DNA of 64,000 nt from Nocardia panacis (GTDB lineage Bacteria; Actinomycetota; Actinomycetes; Mycobacteriales; Mycobacteriaceae). Below, in pieces: positions 33,786 to 42,575 of the stretch. The notes beneath the pieces are model-generated. The model ran no database searches and had not been told where the DNA came from. It saw nothing but the letters and a program-made list of their open reading frames with translations. Within the stretch, counting starts at the first letter, position 1. Every line of letters starts with the position of its first letter. Made by a program: the position numbers and the translations under genes. Location of the stretch: positions 496,001-560,000 of the forward strand of contig NZ_QZFU01000023.1 of NCBI RefSeq assembly GCF_003598715.1. Reading direction: 5' to 3'.

Positions 33786-34418
33786 TCACTGAGCATTGAG
33801 GGAATTCAGTTCCTCGGCGAACAGCAGTCCGGAATCGAACCCCATCCCCGCGAAATGCCCGGCGAGTTCCAATGAGAGAACCCCGTGGATCCGAGTCCAG
33901 AACGATAGGGCACGGTGCAGAGTCCCGGCCGGGATCGAGGAGTCCGCGGCCCAATGGCGATGGGATTCGAGGTGGGCATCGAAAGGTGTCGACGGCCGGT
34001 CCGTTGCCGAAGCGTTGAATGCGCCGATCAGCATGGTCATGATTTCCGTGGAGATCTCGGTGGTGTCCGCAGGCGCGTGATAGCCGGGGACGGGGGTCCC
34101 ATAGATGAGGAAGTAACGCTGCGGGTCGACCAAGGCCCATTCGCGTAGGGCTCCGGCGAGCACGGTCAGTTCCGTGCCTGCGGCCTGAAGGGTGTCGGCG
34201 AGGCTGCGGTATGCGTCGCGAATGAGGGCGGTGAAGAGTTCGTCGCGGTTGGCGAAGTAACGGTAGAGGGCCGGACCGCTCATCCCCAACTGTTTGGCGA
34301 TCGCGTTGAGCGACAACGCGGATGCGCCTGCCGCCGCGATCTGCTCCCTGGCGCACTGCTTGATCTCCGCCTGGATCTGAGCCCGGTAGCGCTCGCGTGG
34401 GCTCTGCATCTCCGCCAT
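33786..34418 (-). CDS. TetR family transcriptional regulator
   Basis: A 210-residue regulator from the ATG at 34418 (MAEMQSPRERYRAQIQAEIKQ), with GGGAG 8 nt upstream; an in-frame ATG at 34439 is less well placed. The helix-turn-helix is ASALSLNAIAKQLGMSGPALYRYFANRDELFTALI. The C-terminal part resembles the WHG-type TetR_C_13 domain (HLESHRHWAADSSIPAGTLHRALSFWTRIHGVLSLEL). Divergent from the SRPBCC gene across a TTAGAG palindrome, which it probably binds. Confidence 0.85.
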   Translation of the reverse strand: MAEMQSPRERYRAQIQAEIKQCAREQIAAAGASALSLNAIAKQLGMSGPALYRYFANRDELFTALIRDAYRSLADTLQAAGTELTVLAGALREWALVDPQRYFLIYGTPVPGYHAPADTTEISTEIMTMLIGAFNASATDRPSTPFDAHLESHRHWAADSSIPAGTLHRALSFWTRIHGVLSLELAGHFAGMGFDSGLLFAEELNSLNAQ

Positions 34419-34443
34419 GAACCACTCCCTCTCGAGCACGACT

Positions 34444-34499
34444 GTTAGAGGGTATCACTTTGGCTCTTGCCTCTCGCACCTTAGAGTTATAACCTCTAA
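34444..34499. promoter_or_regulatory. TetR operator region
   Basis: Inverted repeat TTAGAG-N7-CTCTAA at 34481-34499 and an extra half-site GTTAGAGG at 34444-34451, all between the divergent tetR and SRPBCC genes. The word TTAGAGG occurs nowhere else near by, so it is the best candidate binding site. Confidence 0.65.
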
Positions 34500-34530
34500 C
34501 CAATGCGATAGCCGATAACAGGGAGTCGAA

Positions 34531-35172
34531 GTGAGCAGAACCAGCCGATTCAATACCGCTCAGGCACAAGCGAATCCGACCAGATTCCGACGCGCCGCCG
34601 CAGCCATCGGCCTCGCACTGACGGCGGGTGTACTGGCCGCCCCGGCACCCGCGGTCGCCGACGGCCCCACACCGCCGACCTGCGAGGGAATGGGTATCGA
34701 TCCCGCTGCCCCGATCCACTACCGCGCCGAGGCGGTCATCAAAGCACCGCTGGAGAAGGTGTGGAACCTCCAGACCGATGTGGAGCGCTGGCCGTCATGG
34801 CAGCAGCCGGTCACCAGCAGCAAGCGCCTTGATTCCGGTCCGCTGCAACCGGATTCGCAGTTCCGCTGGACCACTCCGCTTCCCGCCACGGCTATGACCG
34901 CGGCGACCACCTTGACCATCACGTCCACCGTGCACCAGATGCGCCACGAGCAGTGCATCCGCTGGAGCGGCCCCGCCATAGGCGCAGGGTTGCGCATCGA
35001 CAACGGCATCCATGTATGGACCTTCACCCCGGTGGATGGCGGCGTCCTGGTGCGCACCGAAGAGAATTGGAATGGAGCCATGGTCGAGGCGGATGTGGCG
35101 ACCTCCACCCGCTTCCTGGGCGCGGGCCTCGACGCGTGGCTCGCCGACCTGCGGGCAGCCGCCGAGAGTTAG
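34531..35172 (+). CDS. Secreted SRPBCC (START/Bet v1-like) domain protein
   Basis: A 213-residue protein with GTG start preceded by AGGGAG. Residues ~20-45 form an exported N-terminus (FRRAAAAIGLALTAGVLAAPAPAVA). The remainder is a polyketide-cyclase/SRPBCC domain: RAEAVIKAPLEKVWNLQTDVERWPSW, then SQFRWTTPLPATAM and TFTPVDGGVLVRTEENWNG. Most SRPBCC proteins are cytosolic; an exported one may bind a lipid or aromatic ligand outside. Regulated by the divergent TetR. Confidence 0.78.
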   Translation: MSRTSRFNTAQAQANPTRFRRAAAAIGLALTAGVLAAPAPAVADGPTPPTCEGMGIDPAAPIHYRAEAVIKAPLEKVWNLQTDVERWPSWQQPVTSSKRLDSGPLQPDSQFRWTTPLPATAMTAATTLTITSTVHQMRHEQCIRWSGPAIGAGLRIDNGIHVWTFTPVDGGVLVRTEENWNGAMVEADVATSTRFLGAGLDAWLADLRAAAES

Positions 35173-35402
35173 CGGCCGGGCGGGCGACACATGGTCCAGG
35201 ATTCGGGACCGACTCCCGCCTGCCACGGGCCATTCACGACTTCCGCCACGTAGACCGCACCGAACCCGACGGCATCGGCCACCGTCGTCAACGCACGCGC
35301 CCTGACCTCGGGGTCCGGGAAGAAGCCGCACATTCCAGGATCATCGATATGACTGTCCGCCAACGGTTTCGCCGCCGACACGACCTCGCCGACCTGCGCC
35401 AC
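35169..35402 (-). pseudogene. Possible remnant of a secreted protein
   Basis: A 77-codon frame, MAQVGEVVSAAKPLADSHID, DPGMCGFFPDPEVRARALTT, VYVAEVVNGPWQAGVGPESW, TMCRPPGR. The second half, with two Cys and GPW...ESWTMC, looks like the C-terminus of an exported domain, but no N-terminus is present. It overlaps the SRPBCC stop by 4 nt. Confidence 0.3.
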
Positions 35403-35467
35403 TCACGGTACGGATTCGATCCCCACCGCACGACCGTACCAACCACTCCCCCGTCGGCGTCCGGAGA

Positions 35468-36331
35468 TCAGCGCCACGGCTTGCGCAGCAGGAAGAGGTG
35501 ATAGTTGAGGTGATCACGGCAGAAGTCGCGGAACAGCGGTATCGATCGGTCCATCTCGGCGACCATGTCCGCACCGTAGCGGGCGAGGATTCGGGCGCGA
35601 TTGTCGGCGAACTGCATAACCATGATCTCGGAGGTGACCAGGCAGTTCTGCGTCAGATCCACGACCCGCAGTAGGTCGAAGCCGACATCCACCGGCAGCG
35701 TCAACGCTCGCGCGAGAGGCAAAGGTGGTGGGGTGCACCATAGTTGGGTGAAGGCGGCCACCTGTTCCGTCGGGGGATCCTCGCGAATGGTGAACTGGCT
35801 CAGCATGAATCGGCCGCCGGGCCGCAGCACGCGCAGGACTTCGGCGAAAGCGCGTTCCTGATCGGCCAGATGGGCGAAGACATCGATGGCCATTGCCGCG
35901 TCGAAGGATTCGTCCGCGAATTCGAGAGCGTTGACATCGCCGTAGTCGAAGCCGACACGGTCGGATAGGCCCGCCGCCTCGGCCCGCGCGGTGGCCGCGA
36001 GGGTCTGCGATCGACTCACGGTGATGCCGGTGACGACACCGCCGCTGCGCTCGGCCACCAGCACTGCGGGACCGCCTGTGCCGCAACCGATATCGAGCAG
36101 ATACTGTTCGGGCTCGAGTCCGAGGGTCTCGATATGGAACTCCGTCATCCGCCGCTGCGCGAGATTGGCGAGGTCGCCGAGACCGGTGACGGGGTGCTTC
36201 TCGCTCGGATCGACCCACATTCCGGCGTGGATGCCGAAATCGCCAATGGTCCATCCGTAGAGTTCGCCGAATCGGTCGTAGTTCGCCCCTACTTGTTCCG
36301 GCGTGGGAACCGGGTGCGCGGAGTCGATCAT
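35468..36331 (-). CDS. Class I SAM-dependent methyltransferase
   Basis: A 287-residue protein from the ATG at 36331 (MIDSAHPVPTPEQVGANYDRFGELY); a GTG at 36343 is also in frame. Motif I LLDIGCGTGGPAVLVAE, motif II GITVSRSQTLAATARA, DVNALEFADESFDAAMAIDVFAHL and VLRPGGRFMLSQFTI are clear. The layout (YDRFGELYGWTIGDFGIHAGMW at the N-terminus) resembles sterol/tocopherol-type small-molecule methyltransferases. It is divergent from a TetR gene. Confidence 0.82.
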   Translation of the reverse strand: MIDSAHPVPTPEQVGANYDRFGELYGWTIGDFGIHAGMWVDPSEKHPVTGLGDLANLAQRRMTEFHIETLGLEPEQYLLDIGCGTGGPAVLVAERSGGVVTGITVSRSQTLAATARAEAAGLSDRVGFDYGDVNALEFADESFDAAMAIDVFAHLADQERAFAEVLRVLRPGGRFMLSQFTIREDPPTEQVAAFTQLWCTPPPLPLARALTLPVDVGFDLLRVVDLTQNCLVTSEIMVMQFADNRARILARYGADMVAEMDRSIPLFRDFCRDHLNYHLFLLRKPWR

Positions 36332-36429
36332 GGGAACCACCACCGTCCGTGTCGTGGTCGCAAGAATGACTTGTGGAAATGATATCTCGCGGTTCGGCGC
36401 ACGATCGCGCCCGTGGCAGACTCGCCACG

Positions 36430-37065
36430 ATGAGCGACACGGTGCGGCGACGAGGGCGACCTGCGAAGTTATCCCTCGAGGCGATTGTGGCGGCGGCGGA
36501 GGAGATCGTGGGTTCGGAGGGGGTCGGCGCGCTGACGATGCGTCGGGTCGCCGACCGGGTCGGGTCCTCGCCGATGGCGATCTACCGCCATGTGCGCGAC
36601 AAGGACGAACTGCTGTTGACGCTGCTCGATCGGGTCGCGGCCAGGGTCGAGCGGCCCGAGTTGCCCGCAGATCCGCGCGAGCGGCTGACGGCGCTGTGGC
36701 GGCTCATCTACGACACGCTGACCGAGCATCCGTGGGTCGTCGCGGTGTTGGCCGGGGGCGATCTCGCCGGGGCGTCGATTCTCTGGGCGGTCGAGGAGAT
36801 TCTGCGGGCGCTGCTGGACTGCGGGCTGAGCAGGCAGCAGGCGGCGGCCGCCTATCGGGCGGTGTGGCAGTACACGGTAGGGGTGCTGACCATTCGGATC
36901 GCTATGGCCGGATCGGCCATGGATCGTCCGAGCGGGCAGCTACGGATCCTCGCGTCTGTCGACTTGCCGCTCATCGCCGCGTTCGCGGCGGACTGGCCGC
37001 ATCCCTGGGACAACTACGACTACGGCCTCGGGCGGCTCCTCGATGGGCTGATCACAAACCCTTGA
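36430..37065 (+). CDS. TetR family transcriptional regulator
   Basis: A 211-residue regulator from the ATG at 36430 (MSDTVRRRGRPAKLSLEAIVAAAEEIVG). HTH: VGALTMRRVADRVGSSPMAIYRHVRDKDELLLTLLDRV. The C-terminal half (PWVVAVLAGGDLAGASILWAVEEILRALLDCGL) is the usual ligand pocket. The gene lies 54 nt before the KstD-like flavoprotein gene on the same strand, with a perfect 24-bp palindrome in the gap, and is divergent from the methyltransferase, so it may control both. Confidence 0.87.
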   Translation: MSDTVRRRGRPAKLSLEAIVAAAEEIVGSEGVGALTMRRVADRVGSSPMAIYRHVRDKDELLLTLLDRVAARVERPELPADPRERLTALWRLIYDTLTEHPWVVAVLAGGDLAGASILWAVEEILRALLDCGLSRQQAAAAYRAVWQYTVGVLTIRIAMAGSAMDRPSGQLRILASVDLPLIAAFAADWPHPWDNYDYGLGRLLDGLITNP

Positions 37066-37079
37066 CGTCGACCCCACCC

Positions 37080-37103
37080 ATTTTGAGTACTTGTACTCAA
37101 AAT
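37080..37103. promoter_or_regulatory. Palindromic operator before the KstD-like gene
   Basis: Perfect palindrome with arms ATTTTGAGTAC and GTACTCAAAAT around TT. A TTGACG at 37062-37067 may be the -35 of an internal promoter whose -10 region the palindrome would cover. It is the likely site of the upstream TetR protein. Confidence 0.75.
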
Positions 37104-37119
37104 AGCGTGGAGGTATTCG

Positions 37120-38721
37120 ATGAGCGAAGTGGATGTGGTCGTAATCGGTTCCGGCGCGGCCGGATTGGCCGCGGCGCTGGCCGCCGCGCACGGCGGGGCA
37201 AGTGTGCTTGTGCTCGAAGCGTCCTCGCGCTGGGGCGGATCGACCGCGGTCTCCGGCGGGCAGGTGTGGGTTCCGGCCAACCCGTGGATGGCCGCAGCGG
37301 GATTCGACGACTCTCCCGAGGAGGCGCTCACCTACTGCGAGACCGCGGCGCCCGGACGCGACAGCGAACTGGTGCGGCGATTCCTGCAGGCGGCTCCGCT
37401 GATGGCGCGCTTCCTGGAAGATCGGACACCGCTTCGGTTTTCGGCCGTGCCCGCCTATCCGGAGACCTTCGTCGAACTGCCGGGCGGGAAACCGGCCCGA
37501 CATATCGAGACCGGCCCGGTCGCAGTCGGCGACCTGGGCGATGCCGGTGAACTACTGTGGCCCGCACCACTGTTCGAGCCGGTGCTGACGAATCAGGAGA
37601 TTTTCGAGCACCGGTTGTTCGCAGGCGGCCCGCCGCCGCTGGATCTCATCGCACGCCGCAAAGCCCTGGGTGTGGTGACGCTCGGCGCGGGGCTCGTGGT
37701 CGGGCTGCTGCACGGTTGTCACGCCGCCGGGGTCGACCTGATCCGCGACCGCCGGGTCACCGAATTGTCGTGTGAGGAGAGCGGACGAGTCGTCGGTGTG
37801 CGAACCGCCGAGGATCGTACCGTTATCGCGCGGCGAGGTGTGGTGTTGGCGAGCGGCGGATTCGAGCACGACACGCGGTTGCGATCGCGCCTACTGTCCG
37901 GTCCGCTCACCCATCCGGTGACGCCGCCGATCCAGCACGGGGATGGGATCCGCTTGGCAGGCGCCGTCGGCGCGGCGTTGGAGTACACGGCCGAATACTG
38001 GTCGTGGCCCGCGTGCCAGGTGCCGGGCCGGGTGTGGCCCGATGCCGAGGCAACCCCGCAGCCGCAACTGGTCCTGCCGGAAAGGTCACTGCCGCATACA
38101 CTTTGGGTAAATTCGGCGGGCCGCCGATTCGTCAACGAGTCGAGCCACAACTGCGCACTCGTCTTCGCCGACCTCGACCCGAACACGCACCGCCCCCGCA
38201 ATCTGCCCGCTTGGACGATCGGCGACGCCCAGTTCCGCGCCAAGTATCCGGTCGCGGGCATCCCGGCAGGCGCACCCGCCCCCGATTGGCTGATCCGCGC
38301 CGACACCGTCGCCGAACTCGCCGAACGAATCGATGTCGATCCAATAGCGTTGCAGCACACCGTCACACGCTTCAACACCATGGCCGCCGCGGGTCGCGAC
38401 GACGACTTCCACCGCGGACAGACCCGCTACGAACACGCCTTCGGCGATGCCACCGCCCCGAACCCCAACCTCGGCCCCGTCACCGAACCCCCCTTCTTCG
38501 CACTCCCCGTCCACCCCGGCGCGGTAGGCACGAAGGGCGGCGCCCGCATCGACCGCGACGCCCGCGTCCTCGACTGGCACGACCGCCCCATCCCCGGTCT
38601 CTACGCCGCAGGCAACTCCGCCGCCGCAGTCTTCGGCCCCGGCACCTTCGCGGGCGGCCTCACCATCGCCTCCGCCCTGACCTGGGGCTGGATCGCAGGC
38701 AACCACCTGACCTCCGCCTGA
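37120..38721 (+). CDS. FAD-binding dehydrogenase, KstD/fumarate reductase flavoprotein family
   Basis: A 533-residue flavoprotein. VDVVVIGSGAAGLAAALAAAHGGASVLVLEAS is the dinucleotide motif, WGGSTAVSGGQVWVP the second FAD contact, and the C-terminal GLYAAGNSAAAVFGPGTFAGGLTIASALTWGWIAGNHL the family end motif with the GPG loop. This is the layout of 3-ketosteroid dehydrogenases, which remove hydrogens from steroid ring A, but other family members act on other ketones and the substrate is not shown by sequence. AGGT/GGAGG lies upstream of the ATG. It forms an operon with the TetR gene upstream. Confidence 0.82.
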   Translation: MSEVDVVVIGSGAAGLAAALAAAHGGASVLVLEASSRWGGSTAVSGGQVWVPANPWMAAAGFDDSPEEALTYCETAAPGRDSELVRRFLQAAPLMARFLEDRTPLRFSAVPAYPETFVELPGGKPARHIETGPVAVGDLGDAGELLWPAPLFEPVLTNQEIFEHRLFAGGPPPLDLIARRKALGVVTLGAGLVVGLLHGCHAAGVDLIRDRRVTELSCEESGRVVGVRTAEDRTVIARRGVVLASGGFEHDTRLRSRLLSGPLTHPVTPPIQHGDGIRLAGAVGAALEYTAEYWSWPACQVPGRVWPDAEATPQPQLVLPERSLPHTLWVNSAGRRFVNESSHNCALVFADLDPNTHRPRNLPAWTIGDAQFRAKYPVAGIPAGAPAPDWLIRADTVAELAERIDVDPIALQHTVTRFNTMAAAGRDDDFHRGQTRYEHAFGDATAPNPNLGPVTEPPFFALPVHPGAVGTKGGARIDRDARVLDWHDRPIPGLYAAGNSAAAVFGPGTFAGGLTIASALTWGWIAGNHLTSA

Positions 38722-38897
38722 AGCCCCGGAAGGCGTCATCCGACCGGCGAAACACGCACACAGGTAGCGGCAGAACACGCACTACCGCAGCACATTCATC
38801 CGAATGACCTCCATCTCGCCGATCGGCTGGGCGAGGATCTGATCGCCGGCCATGTTCTCTACATCGGTGCCGACACCTTGCCTTTCCGGCCCGAAGT

Positions 38898-39626
38898 TCA
38901 GCGCTGTGCCGGTGGCTGCGCTGTGGAACGCGGCTCGGTAGGCGGGTCGGTCAGGTGGCCGTAGAAGGTTTCGATGTGGTGGCGGGTGTGGGTGGCGGCG
39001 GCGGGGCCGTCGCCCGCTCGGAGGGCGGCGACTATGGCGTGGTGTTCGCGACGGAGGGCGGCGGCAATTTCGGGCCAGTTGTCGAGTTGGGCGACGGTGC
39101 GCATGACGTAGGCGCGGATGGATTCGCGCAGGGAGATCATCATGGCCTCGATGAGGACGTTGCCGGATAGGGCGGCCAGGGCGACGTGGAGATCGGCGTC
39201 GAGGTTGTGGAATTCGTCGGGGGTCAGGGTCGGGTCGTCCATGGCGGTGAGGAGGGCGTCGACTCGACCGAGGTCGCGGGATTCGGCGCGGGCGGCCTGG
39301 TCGACGGCCCAACATTCGAGCAGGGTGCGGGTTTGGACGATATCCCGGACGGGAACGGTGCCGGTGGCGACGTGCAGGCGCAGGGCCGCGCCGATGGAGG
39401 CGGCCGGGTCGGCGGCGACGACCGCGCCCGCGTCCGGTCCGGATCCGACGGCGGTGCGAACGATGCCCATGGCCTCGAGCACGCGCATGGCCTCGCGCAC
39501 CGAGGAGCGGCCGACGCCGAGTTCCTCGGCCAGGCTGCGTTCGGGGGGCAGTTTCGCGCCGACGGCGATGCGGCCCGCCGCGAGATCCTGTTCGATACGG
39601 CGCAGGACCACCTCATGTGTTCGCAC
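38898..39626 (-). CDS. lutR: FadR/GntR family regulator of the lut operon
   Basis: A 242-residue GntR protein with GTG start at 39626 (RTHEVVLRRIEQDLAAGRI). Winged helix: LPPERSLAEELGVGRSSVREAMRVLEAMGIV. The C-terminal FCD domain has the metal-site pattern (HNLDADLHVALAALSGN; HTRHHIETFYGHL). It is divergent from lutABC with a double TGGTCGGACCA-type operator between, as for LutR/LldR proteins that release DNA on binding L-lactate. The gene name is by analogy with the neighbourhood. Confidence 0.8.
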   Translation of the reverse strand: MRTHEVVLRRIEQDLAAGRIAVGAKLPPERSLAEELGVGRSSVREAMRVLEAMGIVRTAVGSGPDAGAVVAADPAASIGAALRLHVATGTVPVRDIVQTRTLLECWAVDQAARAESRDLGRVDALLTAMDDPTLTPDEFHNLDADLHVALAALSGNVLIEAMMISLRESIRAYVMRTVAQLDNWPEIAAALRREHHAIVAALRAGDGPAAATHTRHHIETFYGHLTDPPTEPRSTAQPPAQR

Positions 39627-39644
39627 GGATTCACCATAGCCGGA

Positions 39645-39683
39645 TGTGGTCGGACCACAGTGGGGTACTGTGGTCCGACCACA
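39645..39683. promoter_or_regulatory. Double FadR-type operator between lutR and lutA
   Basis: Two arms, TGTGGTCGGACCACAG (39645-39660) and CTGTGGTCCGACCACA (39668-39683), perfect reverse complements of each other. Each arm contains TGGTCNGACCA, the classic FadR/LldR-type site, so two dimers can bind side by side and cover the lutA promoter; GGAGG and the ATG follow at 39701. Confidence 0.85.
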
Positions 39684-39700
39684 GATCCCTGGAGGTGTCG

Positions 39701-40453
39701 ATGAGAATCGCCCTGTTCGCCACCTGTTTGGCGGATGCACTGCTCCCCGCGTCGGCGGTGGCCACGGTCCAGTTGCTGGAGCGGCTCGGCCACCAGGTCG
39801 TGTTCCCAACCGAACAGACCTGCTGCGGCCAGATGCACATCAACACCGGCTATTTCGCCGAGGCGCTGCCACTGGTCCGCCACCACGTCGAAGCGTTCGA
39901 GGACCGGTCCTGGGACGTCGCGGTCGCCCCGTCGGGCTCCTGCGTGGGCTCGGTCCGCCACCAGCACGCCATGATCGCCCGCCGCCACGGCGACGACGAC
40001 CTGGCCGCCCGCGCCGACGAGATCGCCGCCCGCACCTACGAACTCTCGGAGCTGCTGGTCGATGTGCTCGGACTCACCGATGTCGGCGCGTACTACCCGC
40101 ACCGGGTCACCTACCATCCGACCTGCCATTCGCTGCGCATGCTGCGGGTGGGTGACAAACCGCTGCGCCTGCTGCGCGCCGTGCACGGCATGACGCTGAT
40201 CGAATTGCCCGCCGCGGAGTCGTGCTGTGGCTTCGGCGGCACCTTCGCCATGAAGAATGCCGAGACCTCCACGGCCATGCTCGCCGACAAGATGAGCAAT
40301 GTGCTGCGCACCCGCGCCGAGGTCTGCAGCGCGGGCGACTCGTCGTGTCTGATGCATATCGGCGGCGGTCTGACCCGATTGCAGACCGGGGTCCGCACCG
40401 TGCACCTCGCCGAGATCCTGGCCAGTACCGAGCCGACGGGAAGCCGACGATGA
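39701..40453 (+). CDS. lutA: L-lactate utilization protein LutA (Fe-S subunit)
   Basis: A 250-residue LutA/YkgE protein. MRIALFATCLADALLPASAV starts the family, and the two cysteine-rich CCG blocks are present: QTCCGQMHINTGYF and ESCCGFGGTFAMKN, with CHSLR and DSSCLMHIGGG between and after. LutABC together oxidises L-lactate to pyruvate in the cytosol without flavin Lld. GGAGG is 5 nt upstream of the ATG. Its stop overlaps lutB as ATGA. Confidence 0.9.
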   Translation: MRIALFATCLADALLPASAVATVQLLERLGHQVVFPTEQTCCGQMHINTGYFAEALPLVRHHVEAFEDRSWDVAVAPSGSCVGSVRHQHAMIARRHGDDDLAARADEIAARTYELSELLVDVLGLTDVGAYYPHRVTYHPTCHSLRMLRVGDKPLRLLRAVHGMTLIELPAAESCCGFGGTFAMKNAETSTAMLADKMSNVLRTRAEVCSAGDSSCLMHIGGGLTRLQTGVRTVHLAEILASTEPTGSRR

Positions 40454-41919
40454 CCACCTTCCTCGGAGTACCGGGCACCGGAAACCTGCGTGGCGAAGAA
40501 CCTTTCCCCAAGGCCGCGCGAACCGCGCTGGCCGACACCCAATTGCGCGCCAATCTCGGCGCGGCCACCACCACCATCCGGGACAAGCGTCGCGCCGCCG
40601 TCGCGGAGGTGCCCGACTGGGAGCAGTTGCGATTCGCGGGCAGCGCGCTGAAAACCGAGGTCCTGCGCCGACTTCCGGAACTGTTGGAACAGTTCGAACG
40701 CAACGTGGTCGCGCGCGGCGGCGCCGTGCACTGGGCGCGCGACGCCGACGAGGCGAATCGTATTGTCACCGAGCTGATTCGAGCCACCGGCTCGGATGAG
40801 GTGGTGAAGGTCAAATCCATGGCGACGCAGGAGATCGGGCTCAACGAGCACCTCGCCGGTGCAGGTATCGCGGCCATCGAGACCGATCTGGCCGAACTGA
40901 TCGTCCAACTCGGCGACGACAAGCCCAGCCATATCCTGGTTCCCGCCATTCACCGCAATCGGGCCGAGATCCGCGAGATCTTCCTGAATTCGATGCCGGG
41001 TATAGATCCGGATATCTCGGATGTGCCGCGCGAGCTGGCGATGGCGGCGCGCGCACATCTGCGCCGGAAATTCCTGCGCGCCAAGGTCGCCGTGAGCGGG
41101 GCGAATTTCGGTGTGGCCGAGACGGGAACGTTGGCGGTGGTGGAGTCGGAGGGCAATGGGCGCATGTGCCTGACGCTGCCCGAGACGCTGATCACCGTCA
41201 TGGGCATCGAGAAGCTGGTGCCGTCGTTCACCGATCTCGAGGTGTTCATGCAGCTACTGCCGCGCTCGTCCACCGCGGAACGGATGAATCCGTACACCTC
41301 GATGTGGACCGGTGTGCACCCCGGCGACGGACCGCAGCAGGTGCACGTGGTGCTGTTGGACAACGGCCGCACCAACGCGCTCGCCGACGAGGTCGGGCGG
41401 TCGGCGCTGCACTGCATTCGTTGCAGCGCCTGCCTGAATGTGTGCCCGGTCTACGAACGGGTCGGTGGACACGCCTACGGCTCGGTGTATCCCGGACCGA
41501 TCGGCGCGATCCTCAGCCCGCAGCTCACCGGCAACGCGGGCCGCGACGATCCGAATGCCACACTGCCCTATGCCTCCACGCTGTGCGGTGCCTGCTTCGA
41601 TGCCTGCCCGGTGCGGATCGATATTCCGAGCATCCTGGTGCATCTGCGCGCGCAGCAGGTCGACGCGACGCGGCAGGGGCCGCCGAGTCCGCAGGATCTG
41701 GCCATGCGCGCGGCGGGCTGGGTGATGGGTTCGGCGAAGCGGTTCGCGGCGGCGGAATCGGCGGCCAAGGGGGCGCGGCTGCTGGGCGGTCGCAAGGGTC
41801 GGATCACCGCGCTGCCCTATCCGGGTTCGAAATGGACAGCGGGCCGGGACTTTCCGGCTCCGCCGCGAGAGACATTCCGCCAGTGGTGGTCCCGCACCCA
41901 CACCGAAGGGGAAGTATGA
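40450..41919 (+). CDS. lutB: L-lactate utilization protein LutB (ferredoxin-like Fe-S subunit)
   Basis: A 489-residue LutB protein. A DUF162-like N-terminal half (TLRANL..., VKVKSMATQEIGLNEHLAGAGI; FGVAETGTLAVVESEGNGRMC) is followed by two 4Fe-4S binding motifs CIRCSACLNVCPVYERVGGHAYG and LCGACFDACPVRIDIP. YPGPIGAILSPQL is a characteristic LutB block. Coupled to lutA by ATGA and to lutC by ATGA. Full length for the family (~470-490). Confidence 0.92.
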   Translation: MTTFLGVPGTGNLRGEEPFPKAARTALADTQLRANLGAATTTIRDKRRAAVAEVPDWEQLRFAGSALKTEVLRRLPELLEQFERNVVARGGAVHWARDADEANRIVTELIRATGSDEVVKVKSMATQEIGLNEHLAGAGIAAIETDLAELIVQLGDDKPSHILVPAIHRNRAEIREIFLNSMPGIDPDISDVPRELAMAARAHLRRKFLRAKVAVSGANFGVAETGTLAVVESEGNGRMCLTLPETLITVMGIEKLVPSFTDLEVFMQLLPRSSTAERMNPYTSMWTGVHPGDGPQQVHVVLLDNGRTNALADEVGRSALHCIRCSACLNVCPVYERVGGHAYGSVYPGPIGAILSPQLTGNAGRDDPNATLPYASTLCGACFDACPVRIDIPSILVHLRAQQVDATRQGPPSPQDLAMRAAGWVMGSAKRFAAAESAAKGARLLGGRKGRITALPYPGSKWTAGRDFPAPPRETFRQWWSRTHTEGEV

Positions 41920-42530
41920 ACGCCCGCGCCGAGATGCTGGCTCGCATCCGATCCGCGATCGGGGAAGTGCCTGCGGCACAGCCTATTCCGCGCGACTACG
42001 AGCGCGCGCCCGCATCGGGTCCCGGCGATGTGGAGCGGTTCGCGCACACCGTCGACGACTATCGGGCTCAGGTGCATCGGGTCACCTCTGATCGGGTCGC
42101 GGCACTGATCACCGAATTGATCGCCCCGGATGGTCGGGTGCTGTTGGCGCCGGGTCTGTCACCTGATTGGCGTCCCGATCGGGAATGTGTCGTCGACGGG
42201 GAGCCCAGCGCGCTGTCGGTCGCGGATCTCGACGCGGTGGACGTCGTGGTGACCGGCTGTGTTCTCGGTATCGCGGCCACCGGCACCGTGGTCCTCGACG
42301 GCGGGACCGGACAGGGCAGGCGGGCGCTGACCTTGGTGCCCGACCACCACATCTGCGTCATCCGGGCCGATCAGATCGTGGACACCGTGCCGCAGGCGTT
42401 CGCCGCCCTCGATCCGCACCGGCCGCTGACTTTCATCAGTGGTCCGAGCGCGACCAGCGATATCGAATTGGATCGCGTCGAGGGTGTGCACGGACCGCGC
42501 ACGCTCGATGTGGTGATCGTCTCCCGATAG
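41916..42530 (+). CDS. lutC: L-lactate utilization protein LutC
   Basis: A 204-residue LutC/YkgG protein (DUF162). MNARAEMLARIRSAIG, VDVVVTGCVLGIAATGTVVLDGG and LTLVPDHHICVIRADQIVDTVPQAF, then FISGPSATSDIELDRVEGVHGPRTLDVVIV are all family blocks. It is the last gene of the operon; a perfect GC hairpin follows 8 nt after its stop. It completes the LutABC complex. Confidence 0.92.
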   Translation: MNARAEMLARIRSAIGEVPAAQPIPRDYERAPASGPGDVERFAHTVDDYRAQVHRVTSDRVAALITELIAPDGRVLLAPGLSPDWRPDRECVVDGEPSALSVADLDAVDVVVTGCVLGIAATGTVVLDGGTGQGRRALTLVPDHHICVIRADQIVDTVPQAFAALDPHRPLTFISGPSATSDIELDRVEGVHGPRTLDVVIVSR

Positions 42531-42537
42531 CGGAGAA

Positions 42538-42565
42538 GGCCCGGTTCGGCGAACCGAACCGGGCC
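42538..42565. terminator. Terminator of lutABC, shared with the converging MFS gene
   Basis: An 11-bp perfect stem GGCCCGGTTCG / CGAACCGGGCC with a 6-nt loop, located between the lutC stop and the MFS stop on the opposite strand. Confidence 0.8.
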
Positions 42566-42575
42566 GAAATCACTT

